Source: Symsagittifera roscoffensis (Eukaryota; Xenacoelomorpha; Acoela; Convolutidae). Taken from it: a stretch of DNA of 64,000 nt. Made by a program: the position numbers and the translations under genes. The notes under the pieces are model-generated. The model did no database searches and was not told the origin of the DNA. It worked only from the letters and a program-made list of their open reading frames with translations. This document shows, in pieces, positions 44,460 through 55,430 of this stretch (position 1 is the stretch's first letter; each line of letters opens with the position of its first letter). The stretch spans positions 39,326,379 to 39,390,378 of the forward strand of contig NC_087067.1 of NCBI RefSeq assembly GCF_963678635.1, written 5' to 3'.

Positions 44460-45440
44460 ATTTAATGTAAAATGGGTGATCATAAATGTAAAATACGACT
44501 CTTTAGTTAAACTTAAAACAATTCTTCTTCTGCGTAAAGGAGTTCTTTTTTTTGTGTTATATCTAAATATTCTTTTCGTTATTTTACTACGTCTTTCTCT
44601 AAATGTCTTGAAGCTCTCCTCTTAATAGGTTTACCAGAAGTTCGTTCAGAAACTGATGAAATTGTTTGGACCTTTGAAATTGACTTGTTTTCAAAGCCTT
44701 TCGGAAAATTTTTGAAATATTGGAAGAATAGAGAAATGTTGTGTACTCCAAAAGCTTTATCTTTATTCCAGCTGTTTAAAAAATGTTTTGTTGAAACTGA
44801 GCCATGGTTGGAGCAATATCTAAGCAAATCAACTGTTTTTTTTTGGGGTGAATCAAAACAGATGACCATAAGAAAGTGATGTTGCATCATAATACCACTG
44901 TTTCAATTGAGATCCTAGACCTAGTTGTTGACTAATTGTATTGATTTGTAAAATATCTCTTGGCAAATTGAACAAGACTGTGTACAAATTTTGTAACTTT
45001 ACATGTCTGCCCATTTTGCATTGATGGAATAAATTGTGTTCAATGTATATTGTCTTCAGAAGCCTGTTTCTTTAGGCAGTGGCTTTTTTTACAAAATGTT
45101 TGGAGATTGAAAATTTCTCACAAGAATCATCAAATATAAGCAGATTTTTAATTCCGTTTTTGGGAAGATTTTAAATCAGGCCAAAATCTATTCGTTGGAT
45201 AAAGTTAAAGTTTTTTTTGCATTTGACTATAAAGAGGTTGATATTGTTGACAAAATTAGAAATTTGTGTCGATTGTTAGTTGTAAAGTACCAATTCTCAA
45301 CCAATCAAAAATTAAGTTTTCCAGATCCATTTGGACCAAAAAAGGAAACAAGAAATCGTTCTTTGGCAGATATCTTTTAAATCATAGCTATAAAGAAGGT
45401 ATATTATAACTGACTGTATTTGATAAAATAGCTATCCAAA
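44460..45440 (-). pseudogene. Broken packaging ATPase, right copy with intact Walker A
   Basis: From high to low coordinates: KERFLVSFFG with Walker A Gly-Pro-Asn-Gly-Ser-Gly-Lys at 45317-45337, then VDIVDK-region antisense (a plus-strand frame at 45195-45380 is an antisense shadow), then the C-terminal block in the open stretch 44579-44890 (VDLLRYCSNHGSVST, LFFQYFKNFPK, GKPIKRRASRHLEK). The Walker B area has shifted frame (about 45130-45150). It mirrors left copy 5751-6960. Confidence 0.7.
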
Positions 45441-46560
45441 CTGTCGTTTCTTCGGATGTTGTGGATAACAACATGTTTAACGCAACAACATCGCTTAATG
45501 CAAAAAGGGGTGATGATAAATATAAAATGTTACTCTTTAGTTGAACTTAAAACAGTTCTTCTTCTGCGTATAGCAGTTCTTTTTCGTGTTAAATCTCAAT
45601 TTTTTCTCGTTATTTTACTATGTTTTTCTCTGAATGATTTGAAGCTCTCCTTTAATTAGGTTTACCAAACATTCGCTCAGGAACTGATGAAATTTTTTGG
45701 ACATTTGAAAATGAGTTGTTTTCGAAGTCTTTCGGAAACTTTTTGAAATGTTGGGAGAATAGAGAAGTGATGCATACTCATGGTCCAAAAACTTTGTCTT
45801 TATTCTAGCTGGTAAACAAATATTTCGTTTAAACTGAGCCACTTTTTGAGCAATATCTAAGTAAACCAACTGTTTTTGTGTTTGAATCAAAGTAGGTGAC
45901 CATAAGAAACTGATGTTGCATCATGATACAACCCTTTCAATTGAGATCCTAGACCTAGTTGTTGACTAAATGTATTGATTTGTAAAATATCTCTTTGTAA
46001 AGTGAACAAGATTATGTGCGTGTTTTGTAACTCTACATGTCTGCCCGATTCGTTTTGATGGAATAAATTGTGTTTAATGTATATTGTCTTCAGATCCCTG
46101 TTTCTTCAGGCAAAGGAATTTTTTGACAAATTGTTCGGAGTTTGAAAATTTCTCACAAGAATCATCAAAAATGAGCAGATACTTAGTTCCATTATTGGGA
46201 AGATTTTAAATCAAGCCAAAACCTACTTCTTGGATAAAGTTTTGAAAACTTTTGCATTTGAACATAATTAGGTGGATATTGTTGACAAAATTAGAAACTT
46301 TTGTCGATTGCTAGTTGAAAAGTACCAATTTTCAACCAATCAAAGTTAATATTTTCCAGATCCACTCGAAACAACAAGGAAAATTAAAAATCGTTCTTTG
46401 GTAGATATCATTTTATTCATAGCTATGGAAAAGGTAGAATTTAACTGACTGCACTTGATAAAATAGCTAGCCAAACTGTCGTTTCTTCTGATTTTGTGGA
46501 TAACATTATTCGAACGATTCCCATGCTAGCGTCATAAACATTAAAAAAAGTTGGCACAGA
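45441..46560 (-). pseudogene. Broken packaging ATPase, right copy in tandem unit 1
   Basis: The C-terminal block is the open stretch 45618-45890 (ARIKTKFLDHEY, SPNISKSFRKTSK). Upstream, near 45950, the frame reads SQLKGLYHDATSVSYGHLL, that is, without the TAA found in the other ATPase lineage. The P-loop area near 46350-46380 is degraded (Gly-Ser-Gly region partly lost) and the N-terminus near 46560 is the FFCANF-type start. The part from 45841 up is duplicated at 48212. Confidence 0.68.
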
Positions 46561-47050
46561 AAAACAAGAAGAGATCTTTTACATGTACGTCTATGATTTT
46601 TTTCATTATTTTCTTCATAAAACGAAATGGGTAGGTGCTGCACCTCTAACCCTGTTCTTCATCTTTGAATATCAAATACTGAAGTGTTTGGCGAGCGTAG
46701 TCATTCAAAGTTAAAAGCTTTGGCTTCAAAAATTCAGACAGACTCTTACATTTTTCATAACCCATTTGAAAAAATTCAGTTTCAGAGGCTTGTACAATTT
46801 CCAATTTTCTTCCAAGTTCAGTATAGTTTCCGTAAAACCTACTCCAGCTGATTCCATGAAAATGTTTTGTACATCAAGTAGATTTGAAATTTAGTTCGAA
46901 TTTGGTTTGGAGGAAGAAACGATTATTCTACAGTTTTTCCATCCTTATAAACTTCTAATTCTTTCACCATATTGTTTTGAACACAATCAATATCCAAAAC
47001 AATCAGGCTTTGCGGTATCATAAAAACAAAAAAGTGAACCAGTCACATGA
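46561..47050 (-). pseudogene. Segment U, fused at its start to integrase
   Basis: The minus strand carries LDIDC-like, KELEV-like and FHGISWS residues of U. At about 47050 the U part (PSSCSLGHVTGSLFCFYD) is joined in frame to the end of the integrase core (KLCCFLLSS), giving the open stretch 46987-47169. The joint lies where both parents share a TGTCT stretch. The identical joint occurs at about 49440. Confidence 0.5.
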
Positions 47051-47620
47051 CCAAGAGAGCAGGAACTGGGAATACTAGACAATAAAAAACAACACAATTT
47101 AGTTACATTACATTTCTCAACAAATATATAATTTCCAAAAGTTTGAGAGAGTTCTTTGAGTTCGTGCAAAGTAAAGTTGGAAAGGTTACTTGTTTCATTG
47201 CTTCAATCTTGTTTGCAGTGAGAGTCGATTCTGAATGTAGGGAGGCTTGTTCACAGTGTTTTTCCACCATTTTTTTTTAAAAAAAGTTCCCACATATTCT
47301 GTTTCTTTATCAATCCAAAATTTTCAGGAGGGTTAATTCAAGAAAAAGGAGGTTTTGAAATTTTGTCAAGTGTCTGTGGAATACTTTGTTTTCGTTGTTT
47401 GAACTCTGACAAATATCTACAGCAACTAATATAAACTTGACTCCATTGTTTTGAACATCTAACATGTCTACAAAAAGCCAAGTCCATACAACAGATTTCA
47501 CTGAGGTATTTTGAAAAAGCTTGAAATCTTCGGAAACGTCTGATTAGGGGACCAAAATTTAGGTACGATGTCTTGGTTCGTAATAATTGTTCCACTTTCT
47601 TTTATGATAAACCGTATGTA
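47051..47620 (-). pseudogene. Broken integrase, right copy in tandem unit 1
   Basis: Frames 47338-47595 (LLRTKTSYLNF, RRFRRFQAFSKY, CCMDLAF) and 47310-47501 (FVDMLDVQNNG, LVAVDIC) are two halves of one integrase separated by the frameshift in the T-run at 47472-47476. The first catalytic Asp (CMDLAF) and the second (AVDI) are both readable. It is followed by HELKELSQTF near 47160. No C-terminal domain. Confidence 0.7.
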
Positions 47621-47860
47621 TTTTGTAATTCTACATGTCTGCCCAATTTGCTTTGATGAAATAAATTGTGTTTATTGTATATTGTCTTCAGACCCCTGTT
47701 TCATCAGACAGTGGCATTTTTTAGAAAAAGTTTCGTGTTTGAAAACTTCTCACAAGAATCATCAAATTTATACAGATACTTAGTTTCGTTATTGGAAAAA
47801 TTTTGAATGAAGCCAAAATCTACTCTTTCAAACTGGCTAACAATCAAAAAAGCATATGCT
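47621..47860 (-). pseudogene. ATPase Walker B fragment
   Basis: Minus-strand counterpart of 3651-3870: ERVDFGFIQNFSNNETKYL, FDDSCEKF, GLKTIYNKHNLFHQSKLGRH in one frame with one or two stops. Joined to the integrase at about 47620 in the same way as in the left arm. A plus-strand frame at 47568-47783 is antisense to it. Confidence 0.65.
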
Positions 47861-48211
47861 GATGAAGCAAATGTTTCAACATGAAAAAGAAAAAAGTATA
47901 CCAGTCAAATGACCAAGAGAGCAAGAATTGAGAAGACTAGATGCAACAAAAAATACAGGATCTTTTTTCCTGGTAGATTTCACAGATCCAGCAGATTCAT
48001 AGTGAATCGCAAGCGGTCCAAAGATTTTAGAGTTTGCAAATAAATTAATCCATACAGGAATTTATCTATCCAATTAGACCTCCAAAAGGAAATAACGGTC
48101 CATTTCTTTCGAATTTATGTTCGGTTTCAAAACAATACAAGCAAAAAAAATAAGTTTTATAGTAATAAGTAAAATTTAAGAATTTCGTTCAATTCATGTA
48201 CGTTACTTTTC
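47861..48211 (-). pseudogene. Fragment of segment U at the end of tandem unit 1
   Basis: Contains the complement of TTGGAGGTCTAATTGGATAG and the DKFLYGLIYLQTLKSLDRL frame, then AT-rich DNA to the duplication seam. Confidence 0.45.
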
Positions 48212-48930
48212 AACTTTTTGAGCAATATCTAAGTAAACCAACTGTTTTTGTGTTTGAATCAAAGTAGATGACCATAAGAAACTGATGTTGCATCATGATA
48301 CAACCCTTTTAATTGAGATCCTAGACCTAGTTGTTGACTAAATGTATTGATTTGTAAAATATCTCTTAGTAAAGTGAACAAGATTATGTGCGTGTTTTGT
48401 AACTCTACATGTCTGCCCGATTCGTTTTGATGGAATAAATTGTGTTTAATGTATATTGTCTTCAGATCCCTGTTTCTTCAGGCAAAGGAATTTTTTGACA
48501 AATTGTTTGGAGTTTGAAAATTTCTCACAAGAATCATCAAAAACGAGCAGATACTTAGTTCCATTATTGGGAAGATTTTAAATCAAGCCAAAACCTACTT
48601 CTTGGATAAAGTTTTGAAAACTTTTGCATTTGAACATAATTAGGTTGATATTGTTGACAAAATTAGAAATTTTTGTCGATTGCTAGTTGAAAAGTACCAA
48701 TTTTCAACCAATCAAAGTTAATATTTTCCAGATCCACTCGAATTAACAAGGAAAATTAAAAATCGTTCTTTGGTAGATATCATTTTATTCATAGCTATGG
48801 AAAATGTAGAATTTAACTGACTGCACTTGATAAAATAGCTAGCCAAACTGTCGTTTCTTCTGATGTTGTGGATAACATTATTCGAACGATTCCCATGCTA
48901 GCGTCATAAACATTTGAAAAAGTTGGCACA
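48212..48930 (-). pseudogene. Packaging ATPase, copy in tandem unit 2
   Basis: Same content as 45841-46560: SQLKGLYHDATSVSYGHLL near 48320, Walker B area near 48550, P-loop area near 48730, N-terminal FFCANF near 48920. The C-terminal block is missing because the duplication breakpoint cuts it. Confidence 0.65.
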
Positions 48931-49430
48931 GAAAAACAAGAAGAGATCTTTTACATGTACGTCTATGATTTTTTTCATTATTTTTTTCATAAAACGAAAT
49001 GGGTAGGTGCTGCACCTCTAACCCTGTTCTTCATCTTTGAATATCAAATACAGAAGTGTTTGGCGAGCGTAGTCATTCAAAGTTAAAAGCTTTGGTTTCA
49101 AAAATTCAGACAGACTCTTACATTTTTCATAACCCCTTTGAAAACATTCAGTATCAGAGGCTTGTACAATTTCCAATATTCTTCCAAGTTCAGTATAGTT
49201 GCCGTAAACGCTACTCCAACTGATTCCATGAAAATGTTTTGTACATCAAGTAGATTTGAAATTTGGTTCGAGTTTGGTTTGGAGGAAGAAACGATTATTC
49301 TACAGTTTTTCCATCCTTATAAACTTCTAATTCTTTCACCATATTGTTTTGAACACAATCAATATCCAAAACAATCAGGCTTTGCGGTATCATAAAAACA
49401 AAAAAGTGAACCAGTCGCATGACCAAGAGA
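48931..49430 (-). pseudogene. Segment U, copy in tandem unit 2, fused to integrase
   Basis: Duplicate of 46561-47050, including the in-frame joint with the integrase (open stretch 49359-49541). A plus-strand frame at 49138-49395 is on the opposite strand of U. Confidence 0.48.
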
Positions 49431-49990
49431 GCATGAACTGGGAATACTAGACAATAAAAAACAACACAATTTAGTTATATTACATTTCTCAACAAATATA
49501 TAATTTCCCAAAGTTTGGGAGAGTTCTTTGAGTTCGTGCAAAGTAAAGTTGGAAAGGTTACTTGTTTCATTGCTTCAACCTTGTTTGCAGTGAGAGTCGA
49601 TTCTGAATGTAGGGAGGCTTGTTCACAGTGTTTTTCCCCCATTTTTTTTTAAAGTTCCCACATATTCTGTTTCTTTATCAATCCAAATTTTTCAGGAGGG
49701 TTAATTCAAGAAAAAGGAGGTTTTGAAATTTTGTCAAGTGTCTGTGGTATACTTTGTTTTCGTTGTTTGAACTCTGACAAATATCTACAGCAACTAATAT
49801 AAACTTGACTCCATTGTTTTGAACATCTAACATGTCTACAAAAAGCCAAGTCCATGCAACAGATTTCACTGAGGTATTTTGAAAAAGCTTGAAATCTTCG
49901 GAAACGTCTGATTAGGGGACCAAAATTTGTGTACGATGTCTTGGTTCGTAATAATTGTTCCACTTTCTTTTATGATAAACCGTATGTATT
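49431..49990 (-). pseudogene. Broken integrase, copy in tandem unit 2
   Basis: Duplicate of 47051-47620, with frames 49706-49963 and 49678-49869 separated by the same T-run frameshift (49840-49844). Confidence 0.7.
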
Positions 49991-50560
49991 TTGTAATTCT
50001 ACATGTCTGCCCAATTTGCTTTGATGAAATAAATTGTGTTTATTGTATATTGTCTTCAGACCCCTGTTTCATCAGACAGTGGCATTTTTTAGAAAAAGTT
50101 TCGTGTTTGAAAACTTCTCACAAGAATCATCAAACTTATGCAGATACTTAGTTTCGTTATTGGAAAAATTTTGAATGAAGCCAAAATCTACTCTTTCAAA
50201 CTGGCTAACAATCAAAAAAGCATATACTGATGAAGCAAATGTTTCAACATGAAAAAGAAAAAAGTAAACCAGTCAAATGACCAAGAGAGCAAGAATTGAG
50301 AAGACTAGATGCAACAAAAAGTACAGGATCTTTTTTCCTGGTAGATTTCACAGATCCAGCAGATTCATAGTGAATTGCAAGCGGTCCAAAGATTTTAGAG
50401 TTTGCAAATAAATTAATCCATACAGGAATTTATCTATCCAATTAGACCTCCAAAAGGAAATAACGGTCCATTTCTTTCGAATTTATGTTCGGTTCCAAAA
50501 CAATACAAGCAAAAAAAATAAGTTTTATAGTTATAAGTAAAATTTAAGAATTTCGTTCAA
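49991..50560 (-). pseudogene. ATPase Walker B fragment plus U fragment, tandem unit 2
   Basis: Duplicate of 47621-48200: NETKYL and FDDSCEKF near 50120-50170, then U residues to about 50480. Unit 2 ends at about 50580, beyond which the sequence continues with the charged-ORF module. Confidence 0.6.
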
Positions 50561-50580
50561 TTCCTGTACGTTACTTTTCT

Positions 50581-51560
50581 ACATTGCAAGGGTCAATAAT
50601 GATACAAGTTTTTTTTGAAATCTCTATACAACCTAGTAATGAGAGATGTATGTCGAGCATTTTTTTGTATTTTTCTCGTTGTAGTTGTAAGGGTTGATCA
50701 TTTTTCCATTAATTTACATTTCTACGATATCCCATAGTTTTTTTTTCGGACCAAATTTCTATGTTTCTTCTTCTTCTATCATAATGCAGAGAATTTGAAA
50801 TTGAGATATCTGTGAGTCTATTTTCAAGTTCTGCAAGTTTGAATTATTTTGTGATTCTAATCCAGTTAGTAAATGTTTTCATAGAACAAAATGAAAAAAT
50901 CCAATTTTGGTGTGCATTTTCAAGAGTAAATTTCTTGAAAAACCATTATTCCAACTCATACTGTTACTACTCGAATACTAATTAGGAAATACTTTTAATG
51001 GAAAAATATTTAAACAAAAAGACAATAAAAACATAAACAACACAAATTAGGTTACACTGCACTTCTCAACAAACATATAATTTCCCAAAGTTTGGGAGAG
51101 TTCTTTGAGTTCGTGCAAAGTAAAGTTGGAAAGGTTACTTGTTTCATTGCTTCAATTCTGAATGTAGGGAGGCTTGTTCACAGTGTACTTCCCCCATTTC
51201 TTTTAAAGTTCCCCATATTCTGTTTCTTTATCAATCGAAATATTTCAGGAGGGTTTTGAAAGTTTGTCAAGTGTCTGTGGTATACTTTGTTTTCATTGTT
51301 TGAACTCTGACAAATATCTACAGCAACTGATAGAAACTTGACTTCATTGTTTTGAGCATCTAACTTGTCTACAAAAAACCAAGTCCATACAACAGATTTC
51401 ACTGATTTATTTTGAAAAAGCTTGTAGTCTTCGGAAACGTCCGATTAAGGTACCAAATTTTATATACGATGTCTTGATTTATAAGAATTGCTCCACTTTC
51501 TTTATGATGAACTGCTTGCTTTACTCAAATCCGTACACAAGATCCGAACGCAGCTTTACT
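50581..51560 (-). pseudogene. Broken integrase and adjoining charged ORF remnant
   Basis: From 51560 down: HHKESGAILINQDIV-type linker residues, then the open stretch 51178-51402 (WTWFFVDKLDAQNN, LSVAVDICQSSNN, RLIKKQNMGNF), HELKELSQTLGNYM near 51090, and the KLAELEN-type charged stretch near 50810. It matches left arm 4000-4955. The T-run here is altered (six bases, 51373-51378). Confidence 0.6.
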
Positions 51561-51906
51561 CCTAGAATACAATCTGTTTAGTTTTACTTTTTCAGATTTT
51601 GTTAGGGAACCGTGTTCCTCTGTTTTTTCTGCTTTGGCATTCATATTGATAACAAATTAGGTGGAATTTGAGTTGCTTTCGAAATGTTGAATAAAAAATC
51701 CGGAAAGATGGCACTTTTTTGCTTCAGTGCACACACAAATTCTACAATACATTCTTCGAAATCTTGATTAATAATTTGATGTCTGACTGGCTTAGTTTAA
51801 TGCTAGAGATTTCCAAGTTAAATCAATAAGATGTTTAATGTTACTTGTATGAATTGCGAGCATTTAATGAATTGTGAGTAGAATCAAAATCTTTTGGTAC
51901 AACTTT
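51561..51906 (-). other. Linker between integrase and ATPase
   Basis: Diverged counterpart of 6961-7329. No product assigned. Confidence 0.35.
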
Positions 51907-53100
51907 CTAGTTTTCTTGCGTTTGTTCCAAGTTTTGTTTTCTTGGAAGTGTACTCTGTGATTTAAAAATAGAGTTCGGAGTTAAAACAGACTGTTCCATG
52001 CTATGTGAGTCATCTAATGCAAAAAGTCGGTGACAAATATATGACCCTTTAGTTGAACTTAAAACAATTCTTCTTCTGGGTAAACGAGATCTTTTCGTGT
52101 TAATTCTGTATTGTCTTTTCGACATTATACTAAGTTTTCTTTCTGGATGTTTTGAAGCTCTCCTCTTAATAGGTTTACCAAACACTCGATCAGAAACTGA
52201 ATGAAATCTTTTGGACATTTCAGATTGAGTTGTTTTCGAAGTATTTGAGAAAATTTTTGAAACATTGGAATAATAGAGAAATATTGTGTATTCATGGTCC
52301 AATAACTTTGTCTTCATTCCAGCTGCTAAACAAAACTCTGTTGAAACTGAGCAATACCTACGCGAATCAACTGTTTTTGGGGTTGAATCAAAGAAGATGA
52401 CCATAGGAAACTGATGTTGCAATTAGAAACTGACCTTACAATTGAGATGCTAGACCTCGTTGTTGACTTAATGTATTGATTTGTAAAATATGTCTCGGCG
52501 ATTTGAACAAAACAATATATGTATTTTGAAACTCTACATAACTGTCCAATTTGCTTTGCTGAAAAAAAATTGTATTTGATATATATTGCTTTCAGACCCT
52601 TGTTTCTTCAAGCAGTGGCGTTTTTTAAAAAATGTTTGGAATTTAAATTTTCTGAAAAGAATCAACAAATATAAGAGGATACTTAGTTCCGCTATTGGGA
52701 AGGCAAAATCTACTTCTTAAGTAAATGTGTTTTTTTTTTGCATTTGACCATAAAGAGGTTAATAATAATGAAAAAAAAAGAAAAATTTCTGTCAATTGCT
52801 AGTTGAAAAATACCAATTTTCTACCAGTCAAAAGGAAAAGGAGATTTTCCAGATACATTTGGACCAACAAGGGAAATAAAAATTCGTTTGTTGGTAGAAA
52901 TATTTTTATTCATAGCTTTGGAGAAGGTAGAATATGTTTGACAAAAAAATAGCGATCCAAACTGTCGTTTCTTCCTATGTTGTGGATAACACTATTCAAA
53001 CGATTGCACATACTAGCATCATAACTATAGCAAAATTGGCACAGAAAAAATAGAAGAGATCTTTTACATGAAAGTCCATCCAACTTTCATGATCATGTTT
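51907..53100 (-). pseudogene. Broken packaging ATPase, right copy in 3.85-kb unit 1
   Basis: The C-terminal part is the longest open stretch of the window (51907-52422, 171 codons): STPKTVDSRRYCS, AGMKTKLLDHEY, VFGKPIKRRASKHPERK, then ALDDSHSMEQSVLTPNS. Just upstream is the TAA at 52436-52438 after Ser-Gln-Leu. GLKTIYIKHN-type and SPRHII-type residues lie near 52500-52600. The Walker B region is deleted as in 2600-3356. A decayed P-loop lies near 52850. The N-terminus is near 53070. Confidence 0.72.
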
Positions 53101-53984
53101 CATTATTTTTTTCATAAAAAAAAATAAAACTTGCTATAATTATGAGATTATCGCTTTGATCGACCATCTTAATTCTAAAAAAAAATTGACAATGACATTT
53201 AGTTGGAATTCAAAAAAAGATGTACATAAAGGATTTTATAATTTTTAATTTGTTTAAAAACATCGAACCATATTCCGTACGCAAAAACTTTTCTTTCTGC
53301 ACAGTGAAGAGTTTTTGAATGACGAAATGGGTAGTTACTACACCTGCAACCATATTCCTCATCTTTGAATATGAAATACCGAAGTTTTTGGCAAACGTAG
53401 TCATTTAAATTGAAAAGCTTTGGTTTGAAAAATTCAGACAGAATCTTACCCTTTGCAAAAAAATCCATTTCAGAGGCTACTACAATCTTCAAAACTCTTC
53501 CAAAATCAGTATATTTTCCGTAGTCGCTACTCCAACTGATTCCATGAAAACTTTTCGTACACCAAGTAGATTTGGAAGTTGGTTTCAATTTTAGTTTGGA
53601 AGAAGAAATGACTATCCTACAATTTATCCATCCCCATAAACTTCTATTTCATTCACCATATTCTTTTCAAAACACTCAATATCAAAATAATGAGGCTCAT
53701 TCTGTTGTTTCTTTTCTCGGAAGGTTTTTTGGTTTGGAGGACTAACAACCGAAATAACATATACTGATGAATCAAGTGTTGTAACGTAAAAACAGAAACG
53801 TAATTCAGTCACATGACCAAGAGAGCATGAACTGGGAAGACTAGAGGCAACATAAAAAAAACAGGTTCTTTTTTCCTCGTAGATTAAGTCATGTAGAATC
53901 CCAAGTGGTCCAAAGATTTTAGAGTTTGCAAACAAGAATATCCATCCAGGAGTTTCCGTATCCAATTAGATCTCTAAAAGAAAT
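53101..53984 (-). pseudogene. Segment U, best-preserved copy
   Basis: Two open stretches, 53624-53965 (GWIFLFANSKIFGPLGILHD, LIYEEKRTCFFYVASS, ISVVSPPNQK, HYFDIECFEKNMV) and 53199-53588 (FHGISWSSDYGKYTDFGRV, LNDYVCQKLRYFIFKDEE, HCAERKVFAYGIW), cover almost the whole segment with one interruption. This is the copy to use for any family search. Cys residues are frequent. No membrane segment or signal peptide stands out. Confidence 0.5.
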
Positions 53985-55020
53985 GATATAACAACAAAGA
54001 TGTTGTTTTAGTAATGAAGACACGGAAAAAAGATAGAGCTCTACAAAAAAATAAAGACACTGACATGTTCAAACTGGGATACACGCTACATAATTAAGCA
54101 AACATCTGCTTACACAAATCGAAACATCACAATTTCTATACGTTCTATGGATGTAAAATGGATTTTTGTGAAAAAATGAGTAAAGACTTGGCAGCTAGTC
54201 CATCAATAGTTTTTACACGAAAAGGATTTGTCGACCAAACTTACATTCGTGACTCGACAAAATGTTTGCACAGCATTAGCTGGAATTGATGCAAGCCAGT
54301 TATATTCAGAAACTGGCGGGTTGAGTATTCCCTACTTTGAAGATCAGAAATTATTTGTAATATATCAATTTTTGACTTACTGTCATTTTGTGTACTTACA
54401 GAAAATATGAAAGCAACCACAACAAAAACATGGATTGGAAAACATGTCCCTATTTCCCTCTCGATATCTTCAATTCTGCAAGATGTTCTAAGTTTCTTTT
54501 GTGAAAATTATCCCGGTTTACTAAAAATTGCTTTTGTTTCCATTTTGGAACTTCTGGCTGAAAAAGCCAAATGCAAATGAGAACCAAATTTCTAGAAATC
54601 AAAAATACTGTCAAAGATTCAGTTAAAAATATCTTTGATAAACTCAATGCCAGATTTTTAACTAAAAGACAAGAAGTCTTCGAGTATGAAGATGAATTTG
54701 TTGCGGATGGCGACGAAGATGACATGTCTACAAAACTCTTGACAAAACAAAAACTCAGCTATGAGCGCTATGTAAACACTTTGCCATGTTTTTGAATCAA
54801 TAGTGGGAGATACGATCTGAACTGTATCAAAACTTATATGATAGCAAAGCATTTTCATGATAAAAAAAACCATCAGATATTAAAAAGGCGAACGGTTTCA
54901 TATCTTTAAAATATGTAGAGGTACAGTATCTCGACTAAAGTTTCTGAAAGCCTATAGGGCTAGTGAAACAAAAAAAGTTCCACTGCGAATGGTTTGACAG
55001 TCTAGACAAGCTTGACTATA
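53985..55020 (+). pseudogene. Broken family B DNA polymerase, unit 1
   Basis: Begins inside the pre-palm region (YNNKDVV at 53986), with DMFKLGYTLHN and a TAA at 54094-54096, SIVFTRKGFVDQTYIRDS near 54200, and GIDASQLY near 54280 (motif A of the palm, whose Asp coordinates metal). It then passes straight into the exonuclease start (IPYFEDQKLF, 54330-54360). Next come TWIGKHVPIS near 54430, KFLEIKNTVKDSVKNIFDKL (54580 onward), an acidic patch ADGDEDDMSTKLL, and YVNTLPCF ending at 54794. Exonuclease motif I, expected as Asp-x-Glu near 54380, is not intact. It ends at about 55020, cut by the tandem seam, with FHCEWFDSLDKLDY just before. Non-functional. Confidence 0.75.
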
Positions 55021-55430
55021 CTTCCCCCATTTTTTTAAAGTTTCCCATATTCTGTTTCTTTATAAATCCAAATATTTCAGGAGGGTTAATTCAAGAAAAA
55101 GGTTTTGAAAGTTTGTCAAGTGTCTGTGGTATACTTTGTTTTCATTGTTTGAAATCTGACAAATATCTACAGCAACTAATATAAACTTGACTTTATTGTT
55201 TTAAGCATCTAACTTGTCTACAAAAAGCCAAGTCCATAAAACAGATTTCACTGATTTATTTTGAAAAAGCTTGTAGTCTTCGGAAATGTCAAATTAATAA
55301 GGGAACAAATTTTATATACGATGTCTTGGTTTGTAAGAATTGCTCCACTTTCTTTATGATGAACCGCTTGCTTTACTCCGATCCGTACGCAAGATCCGAA
55401 CGCAGCTCTACTCCTAGAATACAATCAATC
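55021..55430 (-). pseudogene. Broken integrase, 3.85-kb unit 2
   Basis: Minus-strand residues FVDKLDA, FILVAVDIC, NENKVYHRHLTNFQN and CFIDLAF-type core start, with the T-run frameshift at 55222-55226. It directly abuts the end of the polymerase of unit 1 at the seam. Confidence 0.6.

Larger units (their letters stand above)
45841..48211. repeat. 2.37-kb tandem duplication, unit 1
   Basis: The stretch beginning CTTTTTGAGCAATATCTAAG at 45841 begins again at 48212, an offset of 2371 bases, and the two follow each other with very few differences to about 50580. At the seam the sequence reads ACTTTTCAACTTTTTGAGC, where the end of unit 1 and the start of unit 2 share ACTTTT. The left arm has no such duplication. 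Confidence 0.92.
48212..50580. repeat. 2.37-kb tandem duplication, unit 2
   Basis: Second unit, nearly identical to 45841-48211. Few differences are visible (for example one base in the polymerase-facing ATPase region near 48275 and near 48852), so this duplication is the youngest large event in the arms. Confidence 0.92.
51187..55020. repeat. About 3.85-kb tandem duplication, unit 1
   Basis: The stretch starting CTTCCCCCATTT at about 51187 restarts at 55021, and landmarks in between (for example GATATAACAACAAAGATG at 53985 and 57847) keep an offset of 3830-3862 bases. The unit contains integrase, ATPase and U on the minus strand and polymerase on the plus strand. The left arm carries only part of one unit. 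Confidence 0.9.
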
